A stretch of DNA of 27,362 nucleotides from an uncultured Eggerthella sp. (lineage in GTDB: Bacteria > Actinomycetota > Coriobacteriia > Coriobacteriales > Eggerthellaceae). Location of the stretch: the NCBI GenBank assembly GCA_900544455.1, contig UQVJ01000013.1, forward strand, positions 1-27,362, written 5' to 3'. Position numbers and translations under genes: made by a program. The notes under the pieces were generated by a model that made no database searches, was not told the origin of the DNA, and worked only from the letters and a program-made list of their open reading frames with translations. How positions within the stretch are numbered: position 1 is the stretch's first letter; each line of letters begins with the position of its first letter. This document shows, in pieces, positions 1 through 7,478 of this stretch.

Positions 1-594
1 GCCATTGCCGAGGCGACGCGTGCCTTTTCCATTGAAGGAGCACCTATCGACGAGCTCTCCAATGCCATCCGTTCTGCACTCGAAGACTCGAATCCCCAGC
101 TTGCCGAAGCATTTGCCGCCAACGGACTCGACATTGCCGCAAACCAGGACAAAGCCGCTTCGGTGGCGGGAGCACTTTCCGATCGCTACACCCTGCCGCA
201 AAATGCGCTCTCTCACCTACAGGACTGCACGCCTATCTTTACCACAGGACGCATTTCAGTAGGGGTCGTGGGCGGATTTGCCCTTGTGGGGCTTATTGCC
301 CTGGGATTCTTAGCAGGACGCAAGGGCGCAGGGCGCGCAATGCAATTGGGCGCCGCCATAGTTGCCGCAACGTTGTTGGCTCTCGCCGCGTGGGCGATCA
401 CCGATTTCGACGGCCTCTTCACTTGGATGCACCAGATGCTGTTTTCGCAAGGGAATTGGACATTCAGCGCAAGCTCACTATTGATTCAGCTGTTCCCCGA
501 GGCGTTCTGGGCGGCCATGGCGGCACTCTGGGTTATCTGCAGCCTTATCTGCGCCGCCCTATGCGGGCTTCTAGGAAAGATCATCGCGCACTAA
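1..594 (+). CDS. DUF1461 (TIGR01906-type) integral membrane protein, 5' end missing
   Basis: The reading frame is open from the first base of the window, so the true start lies upstream; about 197 C-terminal residues are visible. After a soluble stretch with several acidic residues come three hydrophobic segments: VGVVGGFALVGLIALGFLAG, a second ending in AAWAITDF, and a last one near the C-terminus. Between the second and third lies the sequence FTWMHQMLFSQGNWTFSASS followed by LIQLFPEAFW. This matches the hallmark of the DUF1461/TIGR01906 family (aromatic-rich 'MH..LF..gnW.f...LI.lfPe.fw'). The family is common in Firmicutes and Actinobacteria and has no established function. The gene ends just before a palindromic repeat (597-626) and converges with yqeY. 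Confidence 0.72.
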   Translation, partial: AIAEATRAFSIEGAPIDELSNAIRSALEDSNPQLAEAFAANGLDIAANQDKAASVAGALSDRYTLPQNALSHLQDCTPIFTTGRISVGVVGGFALVGLIALGFLAGRKGAGRAMQLGAAIVAATLLALAAWAITDFDGLFTWMHQMLFSQGNWTFSASSLLIQLFPEAFWAAMAALWVICSLICAALCGLLGKIIAH

Positions 595-596
595 AC

Positions 597-626
597 TGGG
601 AAATAGGGGCAGGTCCCATTTTCCCA
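597..626. repeat. Palindromic intergenic repeat, copy 1
   Basis: TGGGAAA (597-603) and TTTCCCA (620-626) are perfect inverted arms. An inner GGG...CCC pair flanks the core GGGGCAGGTCCC. The element starts two bases after the stop codon of the DUF1461 gene. It matches, in reverse orientation, elements at 2885-2917 and 4458-4491; the shared core in their orientation is roughly GGAAAATGGGACCTGYCCC. Three intergenic copies within 4 kb indicate a dispersed element of the REP-like kind. No transposase is visible nearby, so that class assignment is inference. Confidence 0.65.
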
Positions 627-646
627 CCTGGGTATTGTGCACAAAA

Positions 647-687
647 AGAGAACCCTGCTTGCGGCTATTGCGCAAGCAGGGTTCTCT
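647..687 (-). terminator. Rho-independent terminator of yqeY
   Basis: A perfect 17-bp stem (arms 647-663 and 671-687, GC-rich core CCCTGCTTGCG) closes a 7-nt loop. Read on the minus strand it is followed by a run of five T (complement of 642-646), so it terminates transcription coming from yqeY. There is no T-run on the plus side, so it serves the DUF1461 gene less well. Confidence 0.88.
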
Positions 688-742
688 TCGTTGGGCGAGA
701 ATATGGGATATGTTCCCAGTCTTTTCCCTCAGACCCGCATGG

Positions 743-1186
743 CTATGCCAGACGGCTCTGAAGCTCTTTCGCAGCTGCCGCTTTATCAAAGTTGCCGCCC
801 GTTTTCTGGGTAAGGGCGCCCATCACGCGGCCCATTTCCTTCTTTGTGGTTGCACCGGTTTCGGCGAGCACTTCACCGATCAGGGCCGAAAGCTCTTCAC
901 CACTAACCTGCTTAGGAAGGTACTCTTCCAGGATCTTCACCTGCTCGGAAAGCGTATCGGTGCGATCTTGGTCGTTGCCTGCCTTGATGGAACCATCAAG
1001 GGTTTCCTTCGTCTGCTTGATAGTGCGCTTCAGCATGGCGTCAACATCGGCATCGGTAATCTCGCGACGCTCATTTACCTCGATATTCTTAATCTCGCCC
1101 AGAACCTGGCGAAGAATGGCCAAGCGAGCCTTGTCCTTTGCCTTCATGGCTGCCTTGATCTCATCGCGCAATTCCTGATAGTTCAT
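743..1186 (-). CDS. yqeY: GatB/YqeY domain protein
   Basis: This is a 147-residue protein of the GatB/YqeY family, full length for stand-alone YqeY. It begins MNYQELRDEIKAAMKAKD, followed by LAILRQVLGEIKNIEVNERR. The C-terminal half holds EYLPKQVSGEELSALIGEVL and a GRVMGALTQKTGGNFD segment, the usual family hallmarks. The fold is the helical tail domain also found in the amidotransferase GatB, where it contacts tRNA; the role of free-standing YqeY proteins is not settled. The start is well supported by AGGAGG six bases upstream of ATG. A consensus -10 hexamer lies 28 bases before the start codon, and a strong terminator lies downstream, so the gene is probably monocistronic. Confidence 0.93.
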   Translation of the reverse strand: MNYQELRDEIKAAMKAKDKARLAILRQVLGEIKNIEVNERREITDADVDAMLKRTIKQTKETLDGSIKAGNDQDRTDTLSEQVKILEEYLPKQVSGEELSALIGEVLAETGATTKKEMGRVMGALTQKTGGNFDKAAAAKELQSRLA

Positions 1187-1213
1187 ATGTTCCTCCTAAG
1201 TTGACCGCATCCC

Positions 1214-1219
1214 ATTATA
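1214..1219 (-). promoter_or_regulatory. Probable -10 element of yqeY promoter
   Basis: On the minus strand the hexamer is a perfect TATAAT, placed 28 bases ahead of the yqeY start codon and just upstream of its AGGAGG site. No good -35 is visible 16-18 bases upstream (best is around TGCTGT), so the promoter may be weak or activator-assisted. Confidence 0.5.
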
Positions 1220-1324
1220 CGCGTCGAACGAAACGGACAGCAGGAATCACCGAGCTCTTGCCTTGGAGGAGTACAATCACCTAGCCGCGAACAAACGCAG
1301 TAACGCATCAAAGAAAGGAACCCC

Positions 1325-2728
1325 ATGGGCATAGCCGATCGCTGGATCACCCTTTTCAATAAACCTATTCCCAATGTCATTCTCCGCCTGGTGGTGCTGT
1401 TCGGTGGGTTTCTTTCCATGGCCATGTCTATTGCGTTGATGCGAACAACCGGTCTGGGAAACTCCCCTATCTCATGTATTCCCGCAACGCTTTCCTACCT
1501 TGTGCCGCTATCTCTTGGCACCATCACCTTCATCATGAACACCTGCTTTTTGATTGTGCAGGCAATTCTGCTACGCCGTGATTTCAATCCCGTACAGCTC
1601 CTGCAAATCCCCTTCACGTTCGTGTTTGCCTTGATGATCGACCAGCTTTTACCTTTCTGCGAAACACTGCCCATGCAGTATTACCCTGAGCAACTAGGGT
1701 GGAACATCCTGGGTTGCTTCCTGCTCGCCATGGGAGTGTTCCTGCAGGTCAAGGCGAGCTTTATCACCCTGCCTGGAGAAGGAATTGTCCTTGCCATCGC
1801 AAAAGCGGCGAAAAAGCCCTTCCCCAAATGCAAGATTGCATTCGATAGCTCCATGGTTGTGGTTTCCGTGGTCATATCCTTCATGGGTCTGGGGTATCTC
1901 CAGGGCGTTCGCGAAGGCACCATCATCACCGCCCTTGCCGCAGGAACCATTGTTGCCCTTATCGGCAAACTGCTCCCCCATTTCGACCGTTTCTGCCCTG
2001 TTGAAGGTCACATCAGCTTCATCATTAACGTACCCATGAGCAACGATGAGCAGCCAAACGCCCCAGAAAACGAGGGGCAGCCACCTCTGGTTATCGCTAT
2101 CGAGCGCCAATACGGCTCGGGTGGACGCGAAATCGGCACCTTGGTAGGAAAAGAACTCGGCATACCCTCGTTCGATCACACGCTCATCGACCTCACCGCG
2201 CAAGAGTCGGGGTTCCCTCCCGCTTACGTCAAGCAGCACGAGCAGGAAGTTCGTCGCGGCTTGCTGTATAACCTTTACATGCAGAACTACCGCAGCGTTG
2301 GCGCTGAACCCGAGCAGATGGACGACATGTGGCTTGCACAGGCACGTGCTATCACCAAGCTGGCAGACGAGGGTGCCTGCGTTATCGTAGGGCGTTGCAC
2401 CGGCGCCATCCTGAGGGGCCGAAAGAATGTGCTCACCGTCTTCGTCCACGCACCGCTAGAAGATCGCATCAACCGCGTAATGGACCGCGATGGACTCAGC
2501 CCGAAGGAAGCCGCCGAGCGAATCAAAGCCATCGACCGCGAGCGCGCCGAGCACAGTCTCCGTTTTGCGAACACCGCATGGAATGCCGCCGAGACACATC
2601 ACCTGATAGTGGATTCCTCAATTCAGAGTCCGAAAGATACCGCCAAGCTCATTGCGGGCCTTGCGAAGAAAGCATTCCCCGACGCACCCCTTTCGCCCTG
2701 CCCCGAAAAACCCAAGAAGAAGAGCTAG
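1325..2728 (+). CDS. YczE/YitT-like membrane protein fused to cytidylate-kinase-like domain, copy 1
   Basis: This 467-residue two-domain protein has an N-terminal part (about 1-235) with several membrane segments and motifs of the YczE/YyaS/YitT family: PNVILRLVVLFGGF, MRTTGLGNSPIS, LRRDFNPVQLLQIPF, VFLQVKASFITLPGEG and GVREGTIITALAAGTIVAL. After a polar linker (about 236-252) comes a cytidylate-kinase-like domain (PF13189 type) from PLVIAIERQYGSGGREIG. It has a P-loop in which Arg takes the usual Lys place, as in this family, plus EGACVIVGRC and VFVHAPLEDRINRVMDRDG. Such kinases phosphorylate nucleotides, but the true substrate is unknown; YczE proteins are uncharacterised membrane proteins. 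A plausible inference is a membrane-anchored nucleotide or nucleoside kinase. The start has AAAGAAAGGA upstream. The protein ends in a basic tail (PEKPKKKS). A closely related frameshifted copy follows. Confidence 0.85.
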   Translation: MGIADRWITLFNKPIPNVILRLVVLFGGFLSMAMSIALMRTTGLGNSPISCIPATLSYLVPLSLGTITFIMNTCFLIVQAILLRRDFNPVQLLQIPFTFVFALMIDQLLPFCETLPMQYYPEQLGWNILGCFLLAMGVFLQVKASFITLPGEGIVLAIAKAAKKPFPKCKIAFDSSMVVVSVVISFMGLGYLQGVREGTIITALAAGTIVALIGKLLPHFDRFCPVEGHISFIINVPMSNDEQPNAPENEGQPPLVIAIERQYGSGGREIGTLVGKELGIPSFDHTLIDLTAQESGFPPAYVKQHEQEVRRGLLYNLYMQNYRSVGAEPEQMDDMWLAQARAITKLADEGACVIVGRCTGAILRGRKNVLTVFVHAPLEDRINRVMDRDGLSPKEAAERIKAIDRERAEHSLRFANTAWNAAETHHLIVDSSIQSPKDTAKLIAGLAKKAFPDAPLSPCPEKPKKKS

Positions 2729-2884
2729 CGAAACGCGCCTTGTCTGCGCACAGGCGGCGAAGTGACGTCCATGCAAAGCAGTCATCGCAGTCGAACGGCC
2801 CTGCCTGCACACGGGCGGCAAGGCGGACGCGCCTTGCTTCCGCTCGGAGCCAGACAGTTGCCTCGTCTACCCCCGAGCGGCAAA

Positions 2885-2917
2885 GTGGAAAATGGGATCT
2901 GCCCCCTTTTTTCCCAT
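2885..2917. repeat. Palindromic intergenic repeat, copy 2
   Basis: The core GGAAAATGGGATCTGCCCCC is followed by a T-run and CCC, giving an imperfect palindrome. It has the same core as the copies at 597-626 (opposite orientation) and 4458-4491 (same orientation). Its T-run means it could also work as a weak terminator for the first paralogue. Confidence 0.62.
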
Positions 2918-2981
2918 CACATTTTCTCTATGTTCGAGGACTAGCATGGGATGGTAATCCATCTATTCCATATGCTGCTGC

Positions 2982-3001
2982 GCCCACTTCTGTGGGCTTT
3001 T
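2982..3001 (+). terminator. Short hairpin with T-tail ahead of the second paralogue
   Basis: GCCCAC and GTGGGC form a 6-bp GC-rich stem with a 4-nt loop, followed by TTTT. It is only about 10 bases upstream of the AAAGGAG site of the next gene. It could end transcription from copy 1 or act as an attenuator for copy 2; the stem is short, so efficiency is uncertain. Confidence 0.45.
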
Positions 3002-3019
3002 CTGCGTGAAAGGAGACCC

Positions 3020-4425
3020 GTGAGACCCACCCAGGCCTGGCACTCATTTTTTGACAGATCAACTCCCAATGTCATACTCCGGCTTATCGTTATGCTTGCT
3101 GGCGTTGCCGTTGTCTCAGCTTCAGTGGCGCTTACGCGCGCAACCGGACTCGGAACCTCGCCGGTATCGTGCTTCCCTGCCACGCTTTCGTATCTCACGC
3201 CCCTCACCATCGGCACGTGGACCTTTATCATGAACGTTGTATTCGTGCTGATCCAAATCGCCCTGCTGCGTCGCGACTTCAACCCCGTGCAGCTGCTGCA
3301 GATACCCTACGTTTTCGTATTCTCGGCACTCATCGATGCGTTCGTGCCCCTCTGCGAGCTTATTCCCATGGGGAACTACGCACTGCAAATCACCTGGAGC
3401 GTTGTCGGCTGCTTCATGACGGCATTCGGCGTATTCCTGCAAGTAAAGGCAAGTTTCCTTACTCTGCCCGGGGAAGGCATCAATTTAGCCATATCACGCG
3501 TTACCAAAATCGCATTCCCTAAAGTCAAAGTTGCCTTCGACTGCACCAATGTGGTTGTCGCTGCCGCAGTTTCGCTGGCATGCTCTGGCGCTTTGTACGG
3601 CGTGCGCGAAGGCACCATCCTAGCAGCATTGGCAGTAGGCAGCATCGTGGCATTATTCAACAAGCTGCTGCCTCGGTTTGAGCGTTTTTGCCCCACGCGC
3701 GGGCACATCACCCTCACTGCAGCCACCATGGCAGCCCCCGACGAAAGCGCATCCCCCTCTTCCGAAGAAGGCGACAACACACCACTTGTCATTACTATTT
3801 CCCGCCAGTTTGGCTCAGGTGGCCGCGAAATTGGGCAAGCACTGGGCAAAAACTCAACATCCCTGTGTTCGACGAAACGCTAATCGAACTCACCACAAAG
3901 GAAGCCGGTCTTACTTCTGCCTACGTCCGCAAACACGAGCAGGAAGTTCGCAAAGGAGTGCTGTACAACCTCTACATGCAGAACTATCAGAGCATCGGGG
4001 TGGAGCCCAGCCAACTCGACGATCTGTGGTTGGCCCAAGCCCACACAATCACAAAACTCGCAAATCAAGGGAGCTGCGTTATCGTTGGTCGCTGCGCAAA
4101 CGCCATCTTGAAGGAACGCCCCTGCACCTTCAACGTATTCATCCACGCACCGCTCGTACCCCGCATCGGTCGCGTTATGAAGCGCGAAAACATCGACCAT
4201 ATGGAATCCGCAGCCATGATCGAGCGCGTCGATGCCGAACGAGCCGGGCACTGCAAGCACTTCACCAATACCATCTGGGGCAAAGCAGATGCCTACCACC
4301 TCTCGCTTGATTCTTCGCTCGAACCGAGCGAAGAGAACGCCAAGATCATTGCCAACCTGGCTCGCGCAGCATTCCCCAAAGCGCCGCTTTCTCCCTGCCC
4401 GGAAAAGCCAAGGAAGAAGAGCTAA
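3020..4425 (+). pseudogene. YczE/YitT-like membrane protein fused to cytidylate-kinase-like domain, copy 2, frameshifted
   Basis: The start is GTG at 3020 with AAAGGAG just upstream; the product then reads VRPTQAWHSFFDRSTPNVILRL, colinear with copy 1. The membrane domain is intact (RATGLGTSPVSC, LRRDFNPVQLLQIPY, VKASFLTLPGEG, GVREGTILAALAVGSIVAL). The kinase domain opens with ISRQFGSGGREIGQALGK but then leaves frame at 3848-3852, hitting a stop at 3881. The -1 frame continues perfectly as KLNIPVFDETLIEL through GSCVIVGRC to the PEKPRKKS end at 4425. Adding one A to the A5 run restores a 468-residue protein, against 467 in copy 1. Both halves are well conserved, so this is a very recent mutation, a sequencing error or, less likely, slippage. 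If the break is real, the membrane half alone could be made and the kinase is lost. Confidence 0.8.
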
Positions 4426-4453
4426 CGAAACACGCCTCCCCCGTACAATAAAG

Positions 4454-4496
4454 GCGAAGTGGGAAAATGGTGCCTGTCCCTATACTCCCACTTCGC
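4454..4496. repeat. Palindromic intergenic repeat, copy 3
   Basis: A perfect 11-bp inverted repeat, GCGAAGTGGGA (4454-4464) and TCCCACTTCGC (4486-4496), encloses AAATGGTGCCTGTCCC, the same core as the other two copies. It lies 28 bases after the second fusion gene, a position similar to that of copy 2 after the first. It could form a strong RNA hairpin, but there is no clear T-run, so terminator function is doubtful. Confidence 0.65.
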
Positions 4497-4632
4497 TTCT
4501 TCCGCACCCTCAGGTGGTGCTTTCGTCAAATTCGCAGAAACCGCAACATAAATAGGAGCACCGCTTTGGGTCGTTTATCGGCGGCTCTTCGTTTATCATT
4601 TAGACCATACGACTTGAAAGGAAATGAGCTTG

Positions 4633-6129
4633 ATGACAGACCAGTCTAAGCCTGTTCGCGTCCGCTTCGCCCCCTCGCCTACCGGCGAGCTGCACATCGG
4701 CGGAGCACGCACTGCTATCTATAACTGGGCGTTCGCCCGCGCCATGGGCGGCACCTTCATTCTCCGCATCGAGGACACCGATCCCGAGCGCTCCACCGAA
4801 GAAAACAAGCAGGTTATCCTGCGCTCGATGAAATGGTTGGGGCTGAATTGGGATGAAGGCCCCGAAGTTGGCGGCGAGTTCGGTCCTTACCTGCAAACCG
4901 AACGCTTCGACACTTACAAGGCAGCTCTTGAGAAGCTGAAGGAAAAGGGCGCCGTATATCCCTGTTTCTGCACTCAGGAAGAAATCGCTGCAAAGCGCGC
5001 CGAAGCCGAAAAGACCGAAGGCGGCTATTCCGGCTACGACCGCACCTGTCGCGGCATTAGCCCTGAAGAAGCACAGCACCGCATCGATGCAGGCGAACCC
5101 CACGTATGGCGCCTTAAAGTTCCCGAAAACCACGGGCCCATCGAGTTCGACGATGCCGTATACGGCCATATGTCCTTCCCTGCCGACGTCATGGACGACA
5201 TGATCCTCGTTCGCACCGACGGCACGCCCACCTACAACTTCGCGGTGGTATGCGACGACGCAAACATGCAGATCAGCCACGTTGTCCGCGGCGACGATCA
5301 CCTTTCCAACACCCCACGTCAGATCCTGATTTACGAAGCTTTGGGCTACGACATTCCCGTATTTGCCCATCTTTCCATGATCCTGGGCCCCGATGGCCGC
5401 AAGCTCTCCAAACGCCGCAACGCCACTTCGGTAGAGCAGTACAAGGAACTGGGCTACCTGCCTGACACCCTGGTGAACTTCCTCGCGCTTCTGGGCTGGT
5501 CGCTCGACGGAGAAACCACCATCATCCCGCGCGACGTGCTGTGCCGCGAGTTCAGCCTCGACCGTATCACGCGCAAGGATGCCATCCTCGACGAGGCCAA
5601 GCTCGACTGGATGAACGGCGAGTACATCAAGAACATGGGCGCTGCTGCATGGGTTGACGCCACCGCACCCTTCCTGGTTGCCGCCGGCCTTACCACCGAA
5701 GAAGAGGTCGCCGCCAAGCATGATTGGTTCGAAAAGCTCTATCCCCTCGTTGCCGAGCGCATGAAGCGCTTCACCGAAGCCCCCGAAAAGCTGGCATTCA
5801 TCTTCGACGGCCCCAAGGTTACGCTCGACGAAAAGTCGGTTAAGAAGAATCTGCTGAAAGAAGGCTGCCGCGCCGACGAGGTTCTTGCGGAAGTGCGCGC
5901 CATCCTGGCTGACGAATCCATCGAGTGGGCATGCGACCCACTGCAAGACGCTTGCCGTGAACTCACCGAAAAGCTCGACCTGAAGGCGAAGCTGGTATTC
6001 CAGCCCATCCGCGTTGCCGTTACCGGCTCCCAGGTTTCCCCTCCGCTGTTCGAATCTATCGAACTGATGGATCGCGCCGATGTGGTTGCCCGCCTTGACT
6101 ACACCATCAACGAGGTATTTGGTGCCTAA
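4633..6129 (+). CDS. gltX: Glutamyl-tRNA synthetase
   Basis: This is a class I aminoacyl-tRNA synthetase that charges tRNA with glutamate in the cytoplasm. The 498-residue product has the usual length. RVRFAPSPTGELHIGGARTA carries the HIGH-type signature near the N-terminus. IEDTDPERSTEEN and HVVRGDDHLSNTPRQ are substrate-site blocks, and SKRRNATS carries the KMSKS-type loop (about residue 260). The C-terminal helical anticodon-binding part ends RLDYTINEVFGA. I prefer the ATG at 4633 (MTDQSKPVRV): the AAAGGA at 4617-4622 is well spaced for it but almost touches the alternative ATG at 4624. Its stop overlaps the GTG start of the next gene by eight bases, indicating co-translation. Whether it also charges tRNA-Gln cannot be told from this window. 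Confidence 0.97.
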   Translation: MTDQSKPVRVRFAPSPTGELHIGGARTAIYNWAFARAMGGTFILRIEDTDPERSTEENKQVILRSMKWLGLNWDEGPEVGGEFGPYLQTERFDTYKAALEKLKEKGAVYPCFCTQEEIAAKRAEAEKTEGGYSGYDRTCRGISPEEAQHRIDAGEPHVWRLKVPENHGPIEFDDAVYGHMSFPADVMDDMILVRTDGTPTYNFAVVCDDANMQISHVVRGDDHLSNTPRQILIYEALGYDIPVFAHLSMILGPDGRKLSKRRNATSVEQYKELGYLPDTLVNFLALLGWSLDGETTIIPRDVLCREFSLDRITRKDAILDEAKLDWMNGEYIKNMGAAAWVDATAPFLVAAGLTTEEEVAAKHDWFEKLYPLVAERMKRFTEAPEKLAFIFDGPKVTLDEKSVKKNLLKEGCRADEVLAEVRAILADESIEWACDPLQDACRELTEKLDLKAKLVFQPIRVAVTGSQVSPPLFESIELMDRADVVARLDYTINEVFGA

Positions 6130-7387
6130 GGCCCCAAAACATACCTTTCCTTCCAGCGATGGCAGCAATGAAACGACCATCGCTGGATTTACGATGCCTG
6201 AAAGCAAGCACCCCTCGCTTTCAGGCATCGATCTTTCAAAGATCTCAGAAGAAGAGCTCCTTGACGCCATAGTCTCTGCCCAAGAAGAGAACCTCGCGCT
6301 CGAATCCAAAGAGGATAACGATACGGAAAGCTCCCCTGAAAAAGAAACCGAGCAGAAAGCGGATCTTGACCCTTTCCCTCGTGAAGAGATTGCAGCTTTA
6401 AAGTCGTGGTGCACCGCTCCACATGGCTCAGGCTGCGCGCGATGTCAGGCGGTATGCCCCACAGGCGCCCTTTCCCTTGAAAGCGGCACACCCCACATCA
6501 ACATGGAACTTTGCACCCGCTGCGGTATGTGCGCAGGCATCTGCGACGCCTTTGCCTTCACCCGCATCACCCTCGAAGATCTTTTCACACGCGCAGAGCG
6601 CGAGGCCAAAGAAGAAGGCGCGGTGTGCTTTACCTGCAACGACCACCTGTTCGAAGAGGTCGCCCCACGCAGCAACGTCATTGCCCTTCCCTGCCTAGCC
6701 GCCGTTCCGCCCGAATTTTGGACTGCGCTTTTGGCAAACGATGTTCCCGTCCAGCTATACCTCGACGAATCATATTGCGAAAATTGCTCTGTAGCGGGCC
6801 CTATGGGACCTGCGCTCTACGCCCATGCGCTCGACCAGGCGCAAGACTGGACCGGCAAGGCAATCGAACGCGTAAACGAACTCCCCGAGCGCGAGTATCT
6901 TCTTGCTGCCTGGGCAAACGTCGATGCCACCGACCGGCGGGGCATGCTGACAAAAATCGCGAAGGAAAGCTTCGATGTAGCCGACGGATCGCATCGAAAA
7001 CGCATCGATGGCACCGTGGCTGATTTCCGCGAGCAGCAAGAGCGTCTGCGCGCGCAAGGTCGCATCAACAGCGAAGCGCTCATCGGCACACCGCTTGCCC
7101 CCTCCAAACGCCCTTCGCCGCGCTTGGCGCTGATGGTAAAGGCGGCACAAGCCATACCCGAACGAGCTGCAAGCATAGAATGCTACGCCTCCGTAACTGA
7201 TGAGCAGAAATGCAACGGATGCCGTACCTGCATCGAGGCATGCCCTTCGGGCGCCCGCTCCTTCAACGAAGAAACAGGTTTGCCCGATGTCAACGTTTCA
7301 CTCTGCACCGCATGCGGTTGCTGCGTAGGCACTTGTCCGGTCGGAGCATGCGATTTCCTCCCAATCACCGCAAAGGCATATTGCTGA
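6122..7387 (+). CDS. Polyferredoxin-like 4Fe-4S protein
   Basis: This 421-residue protein starts at GTG 6122, inside the gltX stop region, with GAGGT upstream. After a Glu/Ser-rich N-terminus (about 1-85), one ferredoxin block carries SWC followed by GCARCQAVCP and then CTRCGMCAGIC (about 96-142). A middle domain holds CFTC (about 170), LPCLAAVPPEFW and YCENC, possibly a further metal or cluster site. A long helical linker leads to a classic double 4Fe-4S module, CNGCRTCIEACPSG and CTACGCCVGTCPVGAC (about 365-410). There is no signal peptide or membrane segment, so it is probably a cytoplasmic electron carrier or adaptor. The domain order is not one I can assign to a named enzyme subunit; partner and pathway are unknown. 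Coupling to gltX may be purely organisational. Confidence 0.8.
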   Translation: MPKAPKHTFPSSDGSNETTIAGFTMPESKHPSLSGIDLSKISEEELLDAIVSAQEENLALESKEDNDTESSPEKETEQKADLDPFPREEIAALKSWCTAPHGSGCARCQAVCPTGALSLESGTPHINMELCTRCGMCAGICDAFAFTRITLEDLFTRAEREAKEEGAVCFTCNDHLFEEVAPRSNVIALPCLAAVPPEFWTALLANDVPVQLYLDESYCENCSVAGPMGPALYAHALDQAQDWTGKAIERVNELPEREYLLAAWANVDATDRRGMLTKIAKESFDVADGSHRKRIDGTVADFREQQERLRAQGRINSEALIGTPLAPSKRPSPRLALMVKAAQAIPERAASIECYASVTDEQKCNGCRTCIEACPSGARSFNEETGLPDVNVSLCTACGCCVGTCPVGACDFLPITAKAYC

Positions 7388-7478
7388 TAAGGCAACACCT
7401 CCGTAACTGTTTACGCTCTCCCGCCTAGAGCGGCATACCATTCAGCATGTGTAAACAGCACCACCAGAAAGGTTGGCC

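Larger units (their letters stand above)
2729..3019. other. Intergenic region between tandem paralogues
   Basis: There is no credible gene. The first bases after the stop (GCGAAACGCGCC) resemble those after the second paralogue (ACGAAACACGCC), so the duplicated unit extends past the coding region. The region contains a palindromic repeat copy (2885-2917) and a short terminator-like hairpin (2982-3001). The rest, 2740-2880, is GC-rich with no motif I recognise. Confidence 0.6.

Noticed and set aside
4600..6414. A 604-codon open frame on the minus strand across gltX
   Set aside because: It is antisense to an unmistakable gltX, gives a low-complexity product of no known family, and is a by-product of GC-rich codon use.
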